Part shown: piece after piece, positions 24,265 to 35,558 of the stretch
How the letters are laid out: every line of letters begins with the position of its first letter
How positions within the stretch are numbered: the stretch's first letter is position 1
The notes under the pieces: generated by a model
The model's database searches: none
Seen by the model: only the letters and a program-made list of their open reading frames with translations
Told to the model about the DNA's origin: nothing
Made by a program: the position numbers and the translations under genes
NCBI GenBank assembly: GCA_036674765.1
Contig: JARVKI010000085.1
Span: forward strand, 1-64,000
DNA: 64,000 bases
Direction of reading: 5' to 3'
Source of the DNA: Seiridium cupressi
Lineage: Eukaryota > Ascomycota > Sordariomycetes > Amphisphaeriales > Sporocadaceae

Positions 24265-26244
24265 ATGCAGCGCTCGTCCTCCTCCGACAAGGCGCCGCCG
24301 GCCTACGATGCCGAGAAGACGACCTACCACGCCAGCGCCGGCGATGATCACACGGGCCACATCCGGGGTCTCGAGACCTCCGCCGATACGTCGCTGCACC
24401 GCGGTCTCAAGGCGCGACACATTACTATGATTGCCATTGGTGGTGCCATTGGTACTGGTCTGATTATTGGTACCGGCAAGGCTCTGGCCCAGGCTGGTCC
24501 CGGCTCCGTGTTCATCAGCTACTCGCTCGTCGGATTCATTGTGTTCCTCGTCATGGCTGCGCTGGGCGAGATGGCGGCCTGGCTGCCGATGAGTGCTGGT
24601 TTTACGGGATATGCGACCAGGTTCTGCGACCCCAGTTTGGGGTTTGCTCTGGGGTATTGGTAAGTGCTCACTCGCTATCTGCTAGTGCTAGCTCCTCGAT
24701 TTTTGGTGGTTCTCCGGTAGTTAGTTGAAATGCCCCCGCGCCAGTTCCATCGGCTTAGCCGCTGGGGGGGGGGGGGGGGGGGGCAGCAGTGCTACGGAGC
24801 AAAACCGTTGCAATCGCGAGAGACCAAAATTCGAAGACGGATTGAGAATAGTCGCTGACCATACTCTTGCGATGCAGCTACTGGATCAAGTATATCATTG
24901 TCACGCCCAATCAGCTCACGGCTTTCGCCCTGGTTATGCAATACTGGGTGCCGAGAACGACGGTCAATCCAGGTGTATGGATCGCTATTATCATGGTCCT
25001 CATTATTGCCATAAACTACTTTGGAATCAAATTCTTTGGTGAATTCGAATTCTGGCTGTCTAGTTTCAAGGTGGTCACCATCGTCGGTATCATCATTTTG
25101 ACTCTGGTCCTTGCTCTTGGTGGTGGACCCAACCATGACCGCACTGGATTCCGATACTGGCAGGATCCGGGGTAAGTGAAGTGTTATTCGTCCAAGTTCG
25201 TGCGGAGCATTGCTAACAGTTCTCAGTGCCTTCCGCCCATACATCAGGGACGACAGTGTGGGCAAGTTCTTGGGCTTCTGGTCCACCATGGTTACTGCCA
25301 CTTTTGCCTTCCTGGGTACTGAGCTGGTCGGTGTCACGGTCGGTGAGGCTCAAAACCCCCGCAAAACGATTCCTCGTGCCATTCGTCTCACCTTCTTCCG
25401 TATCCTCGTCTTCTACATCCTGTCCGTCCTGTTGATTGGCATGGTTGTTCCCTACAACTCCAAGGATCTCGCTTTCGCCAACAGCTCTACCGCCAACGCT
25501 TCTGCCTCGCCATTCGTCGTGGCCATTAAGCTGGCTGGAATCCATACTCTGGACCACATCCTCAACGCCTGTATCTTGCTCTTTGTCTTCTCAGCCTGCA
25601 ACTCCGATCTGTACATCGCCAGCCGAACCCTCTATGGTCTTGCTTCCGATGGCTCTGCCCCCGCCCTCTTCCGACGCACCAACAAGGACGGCGTTCCTAT
25701 TTTTGCGCTCGGTCTTTCTGCATGCTTCTGTTGCTTGGCCTTCATGAACGTATCAGACGACTCCAAGAAGGTTTTCGGCTACTTTGTCAACTTGACCACC
25801 ATCTTTGGCCTCTTGACCTGGATCTCGATCCTGACGACCCACATCTGGTTCCGCCGCGCCCGCAAGGCTCAGAACATTCCCGACAGTGTTATGCCTTATG
25901 TCGCCCCGCTGGGTCTATGGGGCTCGTATCTCGCGCTGTTCCTTTGCATCTTAATCGCCTTGACCAAGAACTACGACGTGTTCATTGGTGACTTCAAGGC
26001 AAACTACCCGACCTTCATCACTGGTTATCTGGGCATCCCGATCTACCTGATCTTGATCTTTGGCCACAAGATCGCCACCAAGAGCAAGGGAGTCCGGCCT
26101 CACGAGTGCGACTTTTACACTGGCAAGGACGTCATCGACCGTGAAGAGGAAGCCTTCTTGGCTGAGCAGGCCGCGAAGAAGGCGGAGAAGGGTGAGAATG
26201 GAGGTTCCACTTTCTACCGGAGATGGGTCTCGTGGCTCTTCTAG
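24265..26244 (+). CDS. Dip5/AgtA-like amino-acid permease (acidic amino acids likely)
   Basis: Three exons (24265-24659, 24878-25171, 25227-26244) give 568 codons. The hydrophilic N-terminus leads into GLKARHITMIAIGGAIGTG, the signature of the fungal YAT/APC permease family, with GEMAAWLPMSAGFTGYA next. About twelve transmembrane segments are evident. The blocks GEFEFWLSSFKV, GGGPNHDRTGFRYW and the tail ECDFYTGKDVIDREE resemble dicarboxylic amino-acid permeases such as yeast Dip5 and Aspergillus AgtA, so glutamate/aspartate uptake at the plasma membrane is the best guess. Substrate cannot be proven from sequence. The start at 24265 was chosen because it begins the conserved N-terminus, although the frame is open further upstream. 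The first intron (218 nt) is unusually long here and contains a 20-G run. Confidence 0.88.
24764..24783 (+). repeat. Poly-G tract (20 G) inside permease intron 1
   Basis: A run of 20 G lies about 105 bp into the 218-nt first intron of the amino-acid permease gene. Such tracts are length-unstable and may form G-quadruplexes. The exact count may be a sequencing estimate. Confidence 0.8.
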
Positions 26245-26715
26245 AACCATCCACATATGTGCCTAGAAGATGGGGTTTTGGAAGAAATCCATATAAGTTG
26301 TAGCTTTGGGAATGATACACATGTGTTCATCACCGGAGTTGGAGCCGAGATACCTCTCGTGCGTGATTTAGAAGCACGAGATTTAAGAGTAAGTTGAAAT
26401 AAGATGAAACATTCTATTATGACTCCAATTGTCCAGAACCATCTCGTCACTGCTGACCTTGATTATACGGACATAGCCATCCAATTATCATCCTGCCTCG
26501 TCTGCCTCCTTACGTATCCCATTGGGTATCACTCAAACAATTAGCTCTCCTCTCAAACCCGAAACACCAATTCGCTTCCTCGTCAGACTCCGTAATGAAT
26601 AACAGATAAATGGAACTGCTCAATCAAACGCCCAGTAATTTCTTAGCTTTGCCACCAATGGTTTCTATTTTGCATCATCAGCACTTCAATCGCCGTCGGC
26701 TTACAGCAAGAACTA
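26245..26715. other. Short intergenic region between convergent genes
   Basis: This is the 3-prime flank of the permease and of the small minus-strand gene. Nothing further is recognised. Confidence 0.5.
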
Positions 26716-27003
26716 TCACGACTTACCACGGGAGCCATCCCTACTCTTCCCGCCCGACACGTCGGCGCCAAGAACTGCATCGGCCTTGTTCTTGTCCATG
26801 CTCCCAGTGCACTCCTGGCGCCCGCGCAGCTGGTTCTCATGCGACGTGGGCTTGACGTTGACACCCATCAGGTTCGAGAGCCCGTCTGCAGTCTCGGGCT
26901 TCACGTGGTGGGGCGTCTTTTCTTTGTGCTTCTTGCTGGCGTCGACGCCCATCAGCGTGCCGAGATTGTCGGCGAGCTGGGCGTTGACCGGTTTGTGTTT
27001 CAT
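26716..27003 (-). CDS. Small hydrophilic protein with internal LMGV repeat
   Basis: A 95-codon open frame starts at ATG 27003. The product is strongly hydrophilic (many K, H, D, S) with no signal peptide or membrane segment. It contains two related segments, ADNLGTLMGVDAS near the N-terminus and ADGLSNLMGVNVK about 27 residues later, which indicates an internal duplication. I do not recognise the family. The composition resembles small stress or conidiation-type hydrophilins, but that is only an impression. The frame could also be one exon of a longer gene. Confidence 0.45.
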   Translation of the reverse strand: MKHKPVNAQLADNLGTLMGVDASKKHKEKTPHHVKPETADGLSNLMGVNVKPTSHENQLRGRQECTGSMDKNKADAVLGADVSGGKSRDGSRGKS

Positions 27004-28456
27004 GGCTGCGGTGTCGTTATTGATCTTTCTATCTCTTCAACTTTTCTTTGGAACCTGATACATCGATTCCGATGCGATTCTAGCAATGCGTAACAGTACG
27101 GGCTGACGAACCCAACCACCAGTCGCAGAGGTGCGAGTCGGGCACCGTGCGGTTGAAGTACACCACATGAGCGCACCGACGCCAGCACCTCTCCCCGCTC
27201 CGTTCAACACTGACGGTAAAAGCCGCGTGTAGAGCATCGAAAAACAACTCTGACCACCCTACATGGGTCTCTTGGTCGCGACAGCAGTCCGCATGACGTG
27301 CGCTGATGAGACGTCATGGTTTCCTATCGTGGGATACTACGGCCAGGGTCTGTAGGGCTGGAGTGGCCAATGAGTGGTGCAAGCAGATAAGGGAGCGTGC
27401 GCACTGACGCCCACCTCCCAGCAGGACAAAACGTGCGATGACCGAAGTCCCGTAGTGGATGCGAAGTGGACAACTCGTGAACACAGACCGACAGCCATCA
27501 TGTAAATCGGGGTTCAGTTGACCAATGTTGGACGAGGGATGTGAGAGTTCCACCCACGCGATATCAGGTTATTCTTCAAAAACTAAAGTTACATTACCCA
27601 AGATGCTGGGTCACGCCATTTTAGTGTGAACGAAAACCTAGGGTAGGTGCAAATTAATTACGGCCGGCAAAAAGCGAATCCTCTATGTCTCATCACTATG
27701 GAAACCCGCAAAGGCAGGGAAACCTTTTAATACTGCAAGACGGACTGATGTATATTGGTGCCCCTAATCCGTCCCATATGGTTGCCCACAAGGTTCCGGG
27801 GCTCCATGCCATCTCACTCACACTAGAATATGCGGCCCACTGATTTTGCGATATAGGACTCAGACACGTCAAACCCCTAAGTCAACATCGATGCATCTAG
27901 AAAAGCACCCATCCCCTATGATAGACATAAACCCACCTCTCGTACTTTGGCTCGCTTTCACCATTGTTGAGAAAACGAAATGGAAACACGGTGAGCGGTA
28001 GTGGCTCTAACTTCGCCAATGATGAAATTCAGGTGGAGGGGCAGTGGCTGAACCCTGCCACACAAGGTCAATACTAGTTAAGAGGTACTGGAATCAATTA
28101 AAACTATATTTCTAGTCAACGCAACGCATTAAGATATATGTAATCAAATGAGACAACATTTCTCTTAACCGTATTTTATTCTCCTAGTAGATTGTACTTA
28201 AATCTTACGATACAAGCTTACGATGGTTATGTAAACCTGGTTGGTACATCCGGACAATACTCATACCCACCTAGTAGTAATCAGTAATGGAAGATGCGGG
28301 GCAATTTGCACCATGGCTATGCCCGGGGACTGTGCCACCAGACCTTTCCCCAGCCTATCTACATGTAGTCAGCGATCAACCCAATTTACACCCCAAAACG
28401 ATGCGCTCATGGCATATCTTACTACTTCAGGATATTCTGGCAGTCGAGACTTGACA
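27004..28456. other. Intergenic region, no gene recognised
   Basis: About 1.45 kb without a supported gene. It contains only short unconvincing frames and moderately AT-rich sequence towards the NACHT pseudogene. Confidence 0.5.
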
Positions 28457-29264
28457 ATGAGCTTCGGATTTGGTGCCGGTGACTTTATCGCAATCATCAA
28501 GCTTGCGCACAAAGTCCGAAGAGATTTTGCAGGTGCCCCAGATCAGTTCCAGCAAATAACCGCCAAGTGCGTCCAGTCGCTACCCGTTTTGCGGTACTTA
28601 TTACTAATTGATTATTTTACACAGAATCAGAAACCTAGCCATCATCCTGTAAGATGTCGACATATTCTCTATTGAACATGAAATCACCGGAGGGGAGAAA
28701 GACAGCCTGCGCGACATTCGCGAAAGTTGCCGACGTGTCTTATAGGACACCGAGATGGAATTGAACAAATATTCCAGCTTGACCACGAAGTACGAGAGTC
28801 ACCATAAACGTGTTAAAAGAGTTTGGAAACGTTTACAGTGGGAACCTAATGAGGTTCACGACCTGAGGAGCCGAATCACTTCACACATTATGATGCTTAA
28901 TTCACATATTATGAGCTAGGTAAGAGACAACGTCGCCAGAATTGTGGAGCTACAGGATCAACAGCAGAATATTGCCATTTTCGACTGGCTTACTCCAATC
29001 GATCCCGACACCGAACAGTCCTTCTTCATCCGCCAGCGTCAAGCAGGGACAGGTCAATAGCTTATCGATTTACTTGAATACACTAACTAGAAAGCGACAA
29101 GGGGAGAAGCAATCTTTTGCCATAGAATCCCTAGCGCGGGCAAGACCATCATGTCCTCAATTATAATAAAGGACTTATAGGAGACTTTCTATACGAAAGA
29201 AGAGAAAGATGTTGCAGTATGCTTCTTCTATTGCAATTTCCAGCGTCGGGATAAACAAGGGCTT

Positions 29265-29396
29265 TGTCACGGTCATGTGACAGGAGTTCGTGCACGAACC
29301 ATATGGCCCGTGCGCCATGTATATAAGTATCTAGACTGGAGCGCTGGAGAGGATTCCCTCCTCAGCGCAACAACAATTCATATGAGTACCCTTACA
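29265..29396. mobile_element. Solo LTR, family B, inside the NACHT pseudogene
   Basis: This 132-bp element begins TGTCACGG and ends CCTTACA. It is flanked by perfect 5-bp duplications, GGCTT at 29260-29264 and 29397-29401. Removing the element with one GGCTT rejoins the NACHT frame exactly (QRRDKQG followed by LKDIILSFLKQ), which confirms the boundaries. It contains a TATATAAG motif that may be a promoter box. Confidence 0.88.
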
Positions 29397-29906
29397 GGCT
29401 TAAGGACATTATTTTAAGCTTTCTCAAACAGCTACTCCAAGCAGTGACAGCGTTACCCGAATGTGTAAAGGAATTATTCGATCGGTATCAAGCAAAACGT
29501 ACTCATCCAACTCTTAAGGAAGCTACTAGAGCACTTCGTTCAGTAGCTGAGCTATCCCGGAGGGTTTTTATGGTCATTGATGCCCTTGATAAATGCCAGA
29601 CATCTGATAGCTGCCGAAAAGAACCCATATCGGAGTTAATCGAGCTTAACCGAATTGCTGGGATTAATATACTAGCAACTCCTCGTCCGGTTCCACACGT
29701 AGTAGAAAATCTTCAAGACTGCCTTTCAGTGGAAATACAAGCTACCAAAAGAGATATAAAAAGATTCGTTAGCGGAAACATACATAATATTCCTGCTTTC
29801 ATTAGTTATAGCCCAGGATTATTAAGTAAGATCGTCAATAGCATCGTGAAGCTATGGATAGAATATACGTACACATTATAGGTTTTAATACCGTCACTCT
29901 AACAAG

Positions 29907-30108
29907 TGTCACGGGCTAGGGGAGGCTTGGCAGGCTGGCCCTACAATATGGGTATATTGATGAAAAAACTATAAGCTGGAGAGCAAGAGCAACCTGCAGC
30001 TCCAGCTGGAGGATCTATCTAGATAGGTGAGGGTGCGCTAGCTAAGCCATACACGTGACGTGGCTGGTATCGTGGCTGGATTAACTGATCCAGCTCCAGA
30101 CCGTGACA
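29907..30108. mobile_element. Solo LTR, family C, inside the NACHT pseudogene
   Basis: This 202-bp element has 8-bp inverted ends, TGTCACGG and CCGTGACA. The flanking 5-mers are ACAAG (29902-29906) and ATAAG (30109-30113), one mismatch apart and so an ageing target duplication. Apart from the first eight bases it does not resemble family B. The host gene resumes downstream with FLLAKLHLNSF. The insertion lies beside a TCTAAC and a CATAG, so it may have entered an intron between branch point and acceptor. Confidence 0.8.
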
Positions 30109-31422
30109 ATAAGCATAGGTTTCTACTAGCGAAACTTCACCTCAACTCTTTTATAAACAAAAGATCTCCAAAAACACTCCGGAAGACCTTAACAGCATTG
30201 GCCGCAAGAAGTAATGCGTACACCAAGGCATATCAAAGCACCATGGAGCGCATCCTTAGACAATCAGAAGACCAAAAAGAGGTCGCTACTCAAACGTTAA
30301 TATAGGTTGTCTACGCCAAAAGACCCTTAACAACAACTGAGCTTCAACATGCGCTTAGTATAAAAATTGGCAAACTGGAATTCCTCGAAAAAAAACATTC
30401 CAGATCTCCGGTATATAATTTCAACCTGTCATAGATTACTTACTATAGATCAAAACAGCAATATTATTCGACTGGCTCACTATACAACGCAGGAGTTCTT
30501 TGAGACGCAAGGATTTCGATACTTTCCAGATGCGCAAACTAAGATCACAGACACTTGTCTCACCTATCTATCATTTCCTCAATTTGATAGTGGTCCCTGT
30601 CAACAAGAGCAGGATTTGGAAATCAAGCTTGCTCATTTTGCCCTCTATGAATACTCGAGTTATCATTGGGGCCATCATGCAAAGTGCCAGAAAGAATTCG
30701 AGTCAGTTAGGTGCTTTTTGAATCGGCCAAACCATGTAGAGGCATCTGGCCAAGTGCTGCTGCTCGTTGATCACAGCCAGAGCAGCTCTTCTGCACAAGG
30801 ACCAACAAAGGTCACTGCTTTTCACTTGGTGGCCTATTTTGGGCTAAGCGCCGTAATGAAAACAACAACATTGATAAGAGAAGACACTGATGTTCAAGAC
30901 AGCCATTGCCGCACCCCCTTATCGTACGCTGCGGCAAATGGTCACGACGGTGTCCTGAGTATACTTCTCGATTGGAATGCTTAGTTCGATGTTCCAGATA
31001 CTGACGGCCAGACGCCGCTATTGTGGGCTACTCGAAACGGTCATGGAGCAATCGTGCGACTGCTGCTCGACGGCAATGCTCAGGTCGATGCTTCGGACAC
31101 AATATACAACCAGACACCGCTATTGTGGACCGCCAAAAATGGGCATGAAGCTATTGTGCAAATGCTTCTCGATACCAATGCCCAGATAGATGCTCCAGAC
31201 ATAAGATACGGCCAGATACCACCATCATGGGCTATCCGATATGGACAAACTCAGCTCCTGTGGGCTATCAAGGATGGCCGCGACGCTATTGTACAGATGC
31301 TTCTCGACAGAAAGACTCACGTCAACGTGGCAAATACGAAAAGTCGGACACCGCTGCCTTGGACTGCTGATCGAGGCTACAAAGCCATCGTACACTTGTT
31401 TCTCTCGAGGTTGCCGGTCTAA

Positions 31423-32228
31423 TTTATGGACAACCTCATCGCGACACCTCAACATCGTCTCAAGCCTTCAGTATATATAAATTCAGGTCGCGGAAACACG
31501 ATGAGAATGCTCTCCATTTACTTTGACCAGCTCGTCTATTTTCCCCTCCAGCTTCGCTTACACGAAGAACATACTTCGTACAATCCCCCCTGATAATGAG
31601 CACGTGCTTGTGTTTTGCAAATCGGTTCATTACAGCTGTGACTGAGCTATATACTCCGAGTACCGTGATCATACCTCTGCCGGTGACGTTTCCGTTGTTC
31701 CCGGCAAGTATCAACAGCATCTCCCACATCGTCCAAATCTTCGGCGTAAACAGAACCAATAAAAAAGATCTTCAAATCATGCCCAATAGTAACGAGGTTG
31801 GAGTAGTTTATTCGTGATAATTTATAGAACTGTTCTCCGTCAGCGTAAAAATGTATACGTGTGGGAGGCATTCCTAGTAATGGTTCCTTAGCCATTCGAG
31901 TTGGCTTTCGTGGTGGTTGATAAACAATTGCATGGCGTTCGAGGTTGGTACTCTTTCTACACCCTTTACGTTCGTATATAAGGATGAGGCTGATTGAATA
32001 TTAATAGATTGATTTTAAAACGTTATTTAGTAACTTACACGCAAACACTATCTCCTCCACCCGCTCCCACTACGACAAATCGCCGTACGCCCCAATAAAA
32101 GTGTTCATGACCGACGGTAGCTTCTTGAATCTCTGTCGGGGGCTGCCCCAGTTGGTCAATTATTGAGTATGGCCATTCCAACTCGCGTGGCTCGGACCAA
32201 AGTATTTTGAAAACCCAGACCATCATAG
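31423..32228. other. Stretch with possible minus-strand coding debris
   Basis: Minus-strand open frames at 31895-31647 and 31759-31460 overlap in a way that suggests one frameshifted protein, but I recognise no domain. The rest is AT-rich non-coding sequence. Confidence 0.3.
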
Positions 32229-33000
32229 TCAAAAATCGATTTGTACTTTGTCCCTGAAGAGATATATAAGCCTCACCTCGCCAAATTGAAAGGAGGATGA
32301 ACGATGGACCTTGAATCCTGAGAAACTAGTTAAAAGTGCTGGTCATTTAACAGGGAGGGAAATTTAAACTTACTCTTATCAAGTGTATCCGGCTGTAGTA
32401 TGCTGTTTTGAGGTTGCTTGGGTGGGTATAGAGTTGGAGCTCTATATTGTTTTAGAGGTTCAAACATATCTACATATATATTCGTATTTGTATCCGGATG
32501 TCCGCCTTTGGAAAGCCCTAGGAATCTGATCAAAATTGCTACTCACTTGATAGGAAGGGACGTTGAAACTTACTGATAGCAGCTGAATATTCCCCTAATG
32601 TGAGGTCTTCAGGTTGCTGGAGTGGAGACACATCTGGCGTTGGAGCTCTGTTTTGTCTTGTAGATCTATACATCTCTTCTCCAATGTCAGAAGGGGGTTC
32701 TTCCGGCTGGGATGGTTGAGACCCCGTCCTCGCTTCCCTTGGATCGGCCTTGGAGGCATCTGTTTCTTTTTGGTTCGACCGATGTCCCCCGGCCTCCTCT
32801 GATGGTATGTGGAGAACTTCAGCTGCTGTTTGACAGAATGGAAGCTCCTGTTCCTGTTTCTCAATTTGATCCGATTGATCCGATTCCTTTGATTCATATT
32901 GTAGAGACTGCCCTGTGACTCGCTTTCTCTTGTGCTTCGTTGACCTCTTCTTTTTGGGCTTCATAGTCCAAGCGAACCTCTTGCTAGATTTCAGTGGCAT
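32229..33000 (-). CDS. Lysine-rich protein with tandemly duplicated exon
   Basis: Three exons (33000-32574, 32517-32374, 32317-32229) sum to 660 nt, or 219 codons, with two phase-1 introns of 56 nt each. The N-terminus is very basic (KPKKKRSTKHKRKR), a plausible nuclear localisation signal. The middle is rich in E, Q, S and P. The end of exon 1 (NRAPTPDVSPLQQPEDLTLG) and exon 2 (QYRAPTLYPPKQPQNSILQP) are diverged copies of one another, and their introns are also similar at the same 200-bp spacing. I do not recognise the family and no catalytic motif is visible. It lies beside decayed NLR DNA, so it could itself be a remnant, although all splice phases agree. Confidence 0.5.
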
Positions 33001-35558
33001 TGATATCTGAACAAGTGCCGTGTGCTCTCAATGGTTCAAGCGCTGTTGGTGTGGTCTTCCCTCAATCTTGTGTCGATTCGTTATGATGCTGCGGGGTATT
33101 TGCACTACTCTCAGGAGCCAAATGCGTAATAGTCGTTGAAAGCGGATAGGAACAAACATAGCTGGAAGCACAGTTATGTGCGAACTCCTAGAGGTTTCTA
33201 TGTGCGTCTCCGGAGCCCGCAGATGGGTGAGGCGTGCTTCGCAATTGCTGACTTCGTCTTGACCAACCTATATAGATTAGTGGCATACGAGCCCCCCTTC
33301 AGTATGTGTGTATGGACGAGGCATTTCTGTCGTTCAGAGCTACTGCGTGTTCCCCTCCCTTCGTAAGGGGACTTGCAGCGATAGCCTCGCGGTACTTGAT
33401 CAAGTGCGGCAGGTCAGGACCTGATTGAAAATCAGTTCATTGTCTTGCGTGGAGAATTCAAGGCCTCGGCCACCTTCCCCCTCGCACTAAAGCATTAAAA
33501 TTTAGTAAGATATGTAGTGCTCATAAGAAATTGGTTGACTCATCTAGGATTAGAGCTGGATTTAGGCTTGAGCTTACATGAGGGTTGAAGATAGGTGGAC
33601 AGTGATGTGCGCACGGATCAAGGCATACTCATCTTCGAGGCAAGTGAGCCTTAATTGGTGCTAGTGGGGTGAACAATGTGCTGATCGCGCCGAGGAATCA
33701 TGGTTATGTATGACGCTACTGTATGAAGTCACACGCCAATTATGAGTGTTTTTCCCCAAATACTTCTTCCCAGGCATGACAGATCTTTAAGTCGACGTAA
33801 CGGTTTCCTGTAATACTCCATAAGTGATCAAGTAATCAGTATCTAGACTACTTTATAAGTAGAGTAGTGGAGGTGGCTGGGTACCTACCTATAGGCATCA
33901 ATCTTCGACGTAGCATAAAGCTTAATGCCAAAAACACCCTTTCACGATCAGCATTCGCAGCTATTGGTTGAGTGTTCAACCCCAGGATATCAGATACAAT
34001 GAAAATAGAGTACGGGGACCAAGAGGAGTCAATCCGTTGTTAAGAGATTCGAATATTACTCAGTGGATCAGTCTACTTGCGTCATCAGGTTCTAATTCGC
34101 GAAAGCTAAAAGGACGTTGAATGCAGCCCTAAATGTCTTGGGTAAAATTATAGGATATTTTGGGGTCGATACTATTTTGCACCAAATGAAAGAAAAAGAA
34201 AAAGAGAAGTAAAGATGGTTATAATGAAACTTCAAAGGTGCAAATTTAGTAAATCTAATGAACAGTATTTTCTTTTTAGTAGAGCAGGTCCGAGGGCTGC
34301 ACAAAAGGAGGAGAACAACTTTGGTCTTGCAATGGGTATATTAACCATGAGAGTGCCGAGCCTCAGTCGCTTGTACCGCGGCATTTGGCTATTAAGCTTC
34401 ATCTCCGGGATAGCAAAAGCAAGCGATGTATCATGGAAACCCACAGTTGACTGCAATACTTATCACGGGATCCTGGTTCCCGTTCTCAGGAAATAGAGGT
34501 AGCAGACCCAAGAGTTCGCCTTTTCCTCTCGAAAATATTTCTATTAGTTAGAGAACAGCTAGTGCGAAGCCGGCCCCTCAACTCAATACTCAAAACAATA
34601 GCAACGCTGATCACAGAAAGGCAATTTAGTTGCCAGAAATCGATGTAAGGGATTTCTTTTTTGCGCGCCCAGGGACCATGCAAAACAGGCCCTATAAATT
34701 TGGCGCGATGCCATCTGGTTGACCAAAATCTTTTTTTCTGTCCGTGTTTCGGGGGGTATAGTGATCATTCACATAGAGAGAACGTTGCCTTACATCGACG
34801 CTGAAGATGAAGTTTATAACCCGTGAAGTTCAAGGTTGGGTCTTCCTATTTTCGGGGCACTAATAGATGCACGACATTTGTTATGGCGAATTGTTCGTAA
34901 TGAGCTGAACGGTTCGCAAATGACCGTTGAAGAAATGATCCAGGTAGATGGATGCCTGACATTTGAATAATTTAAGATACGACTTTCTAGACCTACTAGG
35001 GACGATTCTTGGTGCTTTGCATACGGCCATATATAAGAACTGCCAATTGTCTACGGAAAACCACCTGCAGAGGTCACATCCTAACTGCACTCCTTAAGTT
35101 CGGTCAGCACGGGATCACGATGTGCCGTCATGTCGAGTGGAGAAAACGTGCATGGGACCTAGCCGCTGAAATCCGCTCGAGCTGCATGCGTCAGGAGAGT
35201 GTCAGCGGAAACTGCACACTTCTCTAAGCCGCACAGATTTCGCGAATATATGATTATCACTTGATAATACAAGCAAATTAAAATTTTTTAAAAATAATAG
35301 CTTATAAAATATAAGATAATTAAGTCTAAGATGAGATTTGAGAATTTATTTATTTTTCCTTCGTTTCTATTTATCAATAATCGTTGAACTCTTGCCGGAT
35401 ATGTGGGGCTATGTGCAGTTTCCGCTGATATCTTTCCGGCGTCTGGCCTTTGAGATAAGCGATCTGATAACGCTACCGAGGCACATCACCATGCGCGAAG
35501 TGCTGGCATCAGCATCCAGCAACTCAACTTTCTTGTGCTACCCTCTTTCTAGATCACG
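33001..35558. other. Long intergenic region upstream of the FAD monooxygenase
   Basis: About 2.5 kb with no supported gene. A frame ending at 34496 has a hydrophobic signal-like start (about 34330-34400) but stops after some 50 residues. It could be the first exon of a lost secreted protein. 35275-35340 is strongly AT-rich. The last 220 bp should hold the monooxygenase promoter. Confidence 0.4.

Larger units (their letters stand above)
28457..31422 (+). pseudogene. NACHT-ankyrin (NLR-like) pseudogene with two LTR insertions
   Basis: The start MSFGFGAGDFIAIIKLAHKV is the typical N-terminal domain of fungal NACHT-ankyrin proteins. Next come VKRVWKRLQWEP, FDWLTPIDPDTEQ and a degenerate Walker A (RIPSAGKT instead of GIPGAGKT, near 29130-29155). 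VFMVIDALDKCQ is the Walker B block, with K where E is usual. From about 30880 there are four or more ankyrin repeats (HDGVLSILLDWNA, HGAIVRLLLDGNA and so on). Lesions are numerous: ILxDVD has TAA near 28650, TAG near 28742, TAG at about 30982 inside the ankyrins, several frameshifts, and solo LTRs at 29265-29396 and 29907-30108. Intact relatives act as NTP-driven non-self receptors in heterokaryon incompatibility and possibly immunity. This copy should be dead. Confidence 0.85.
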
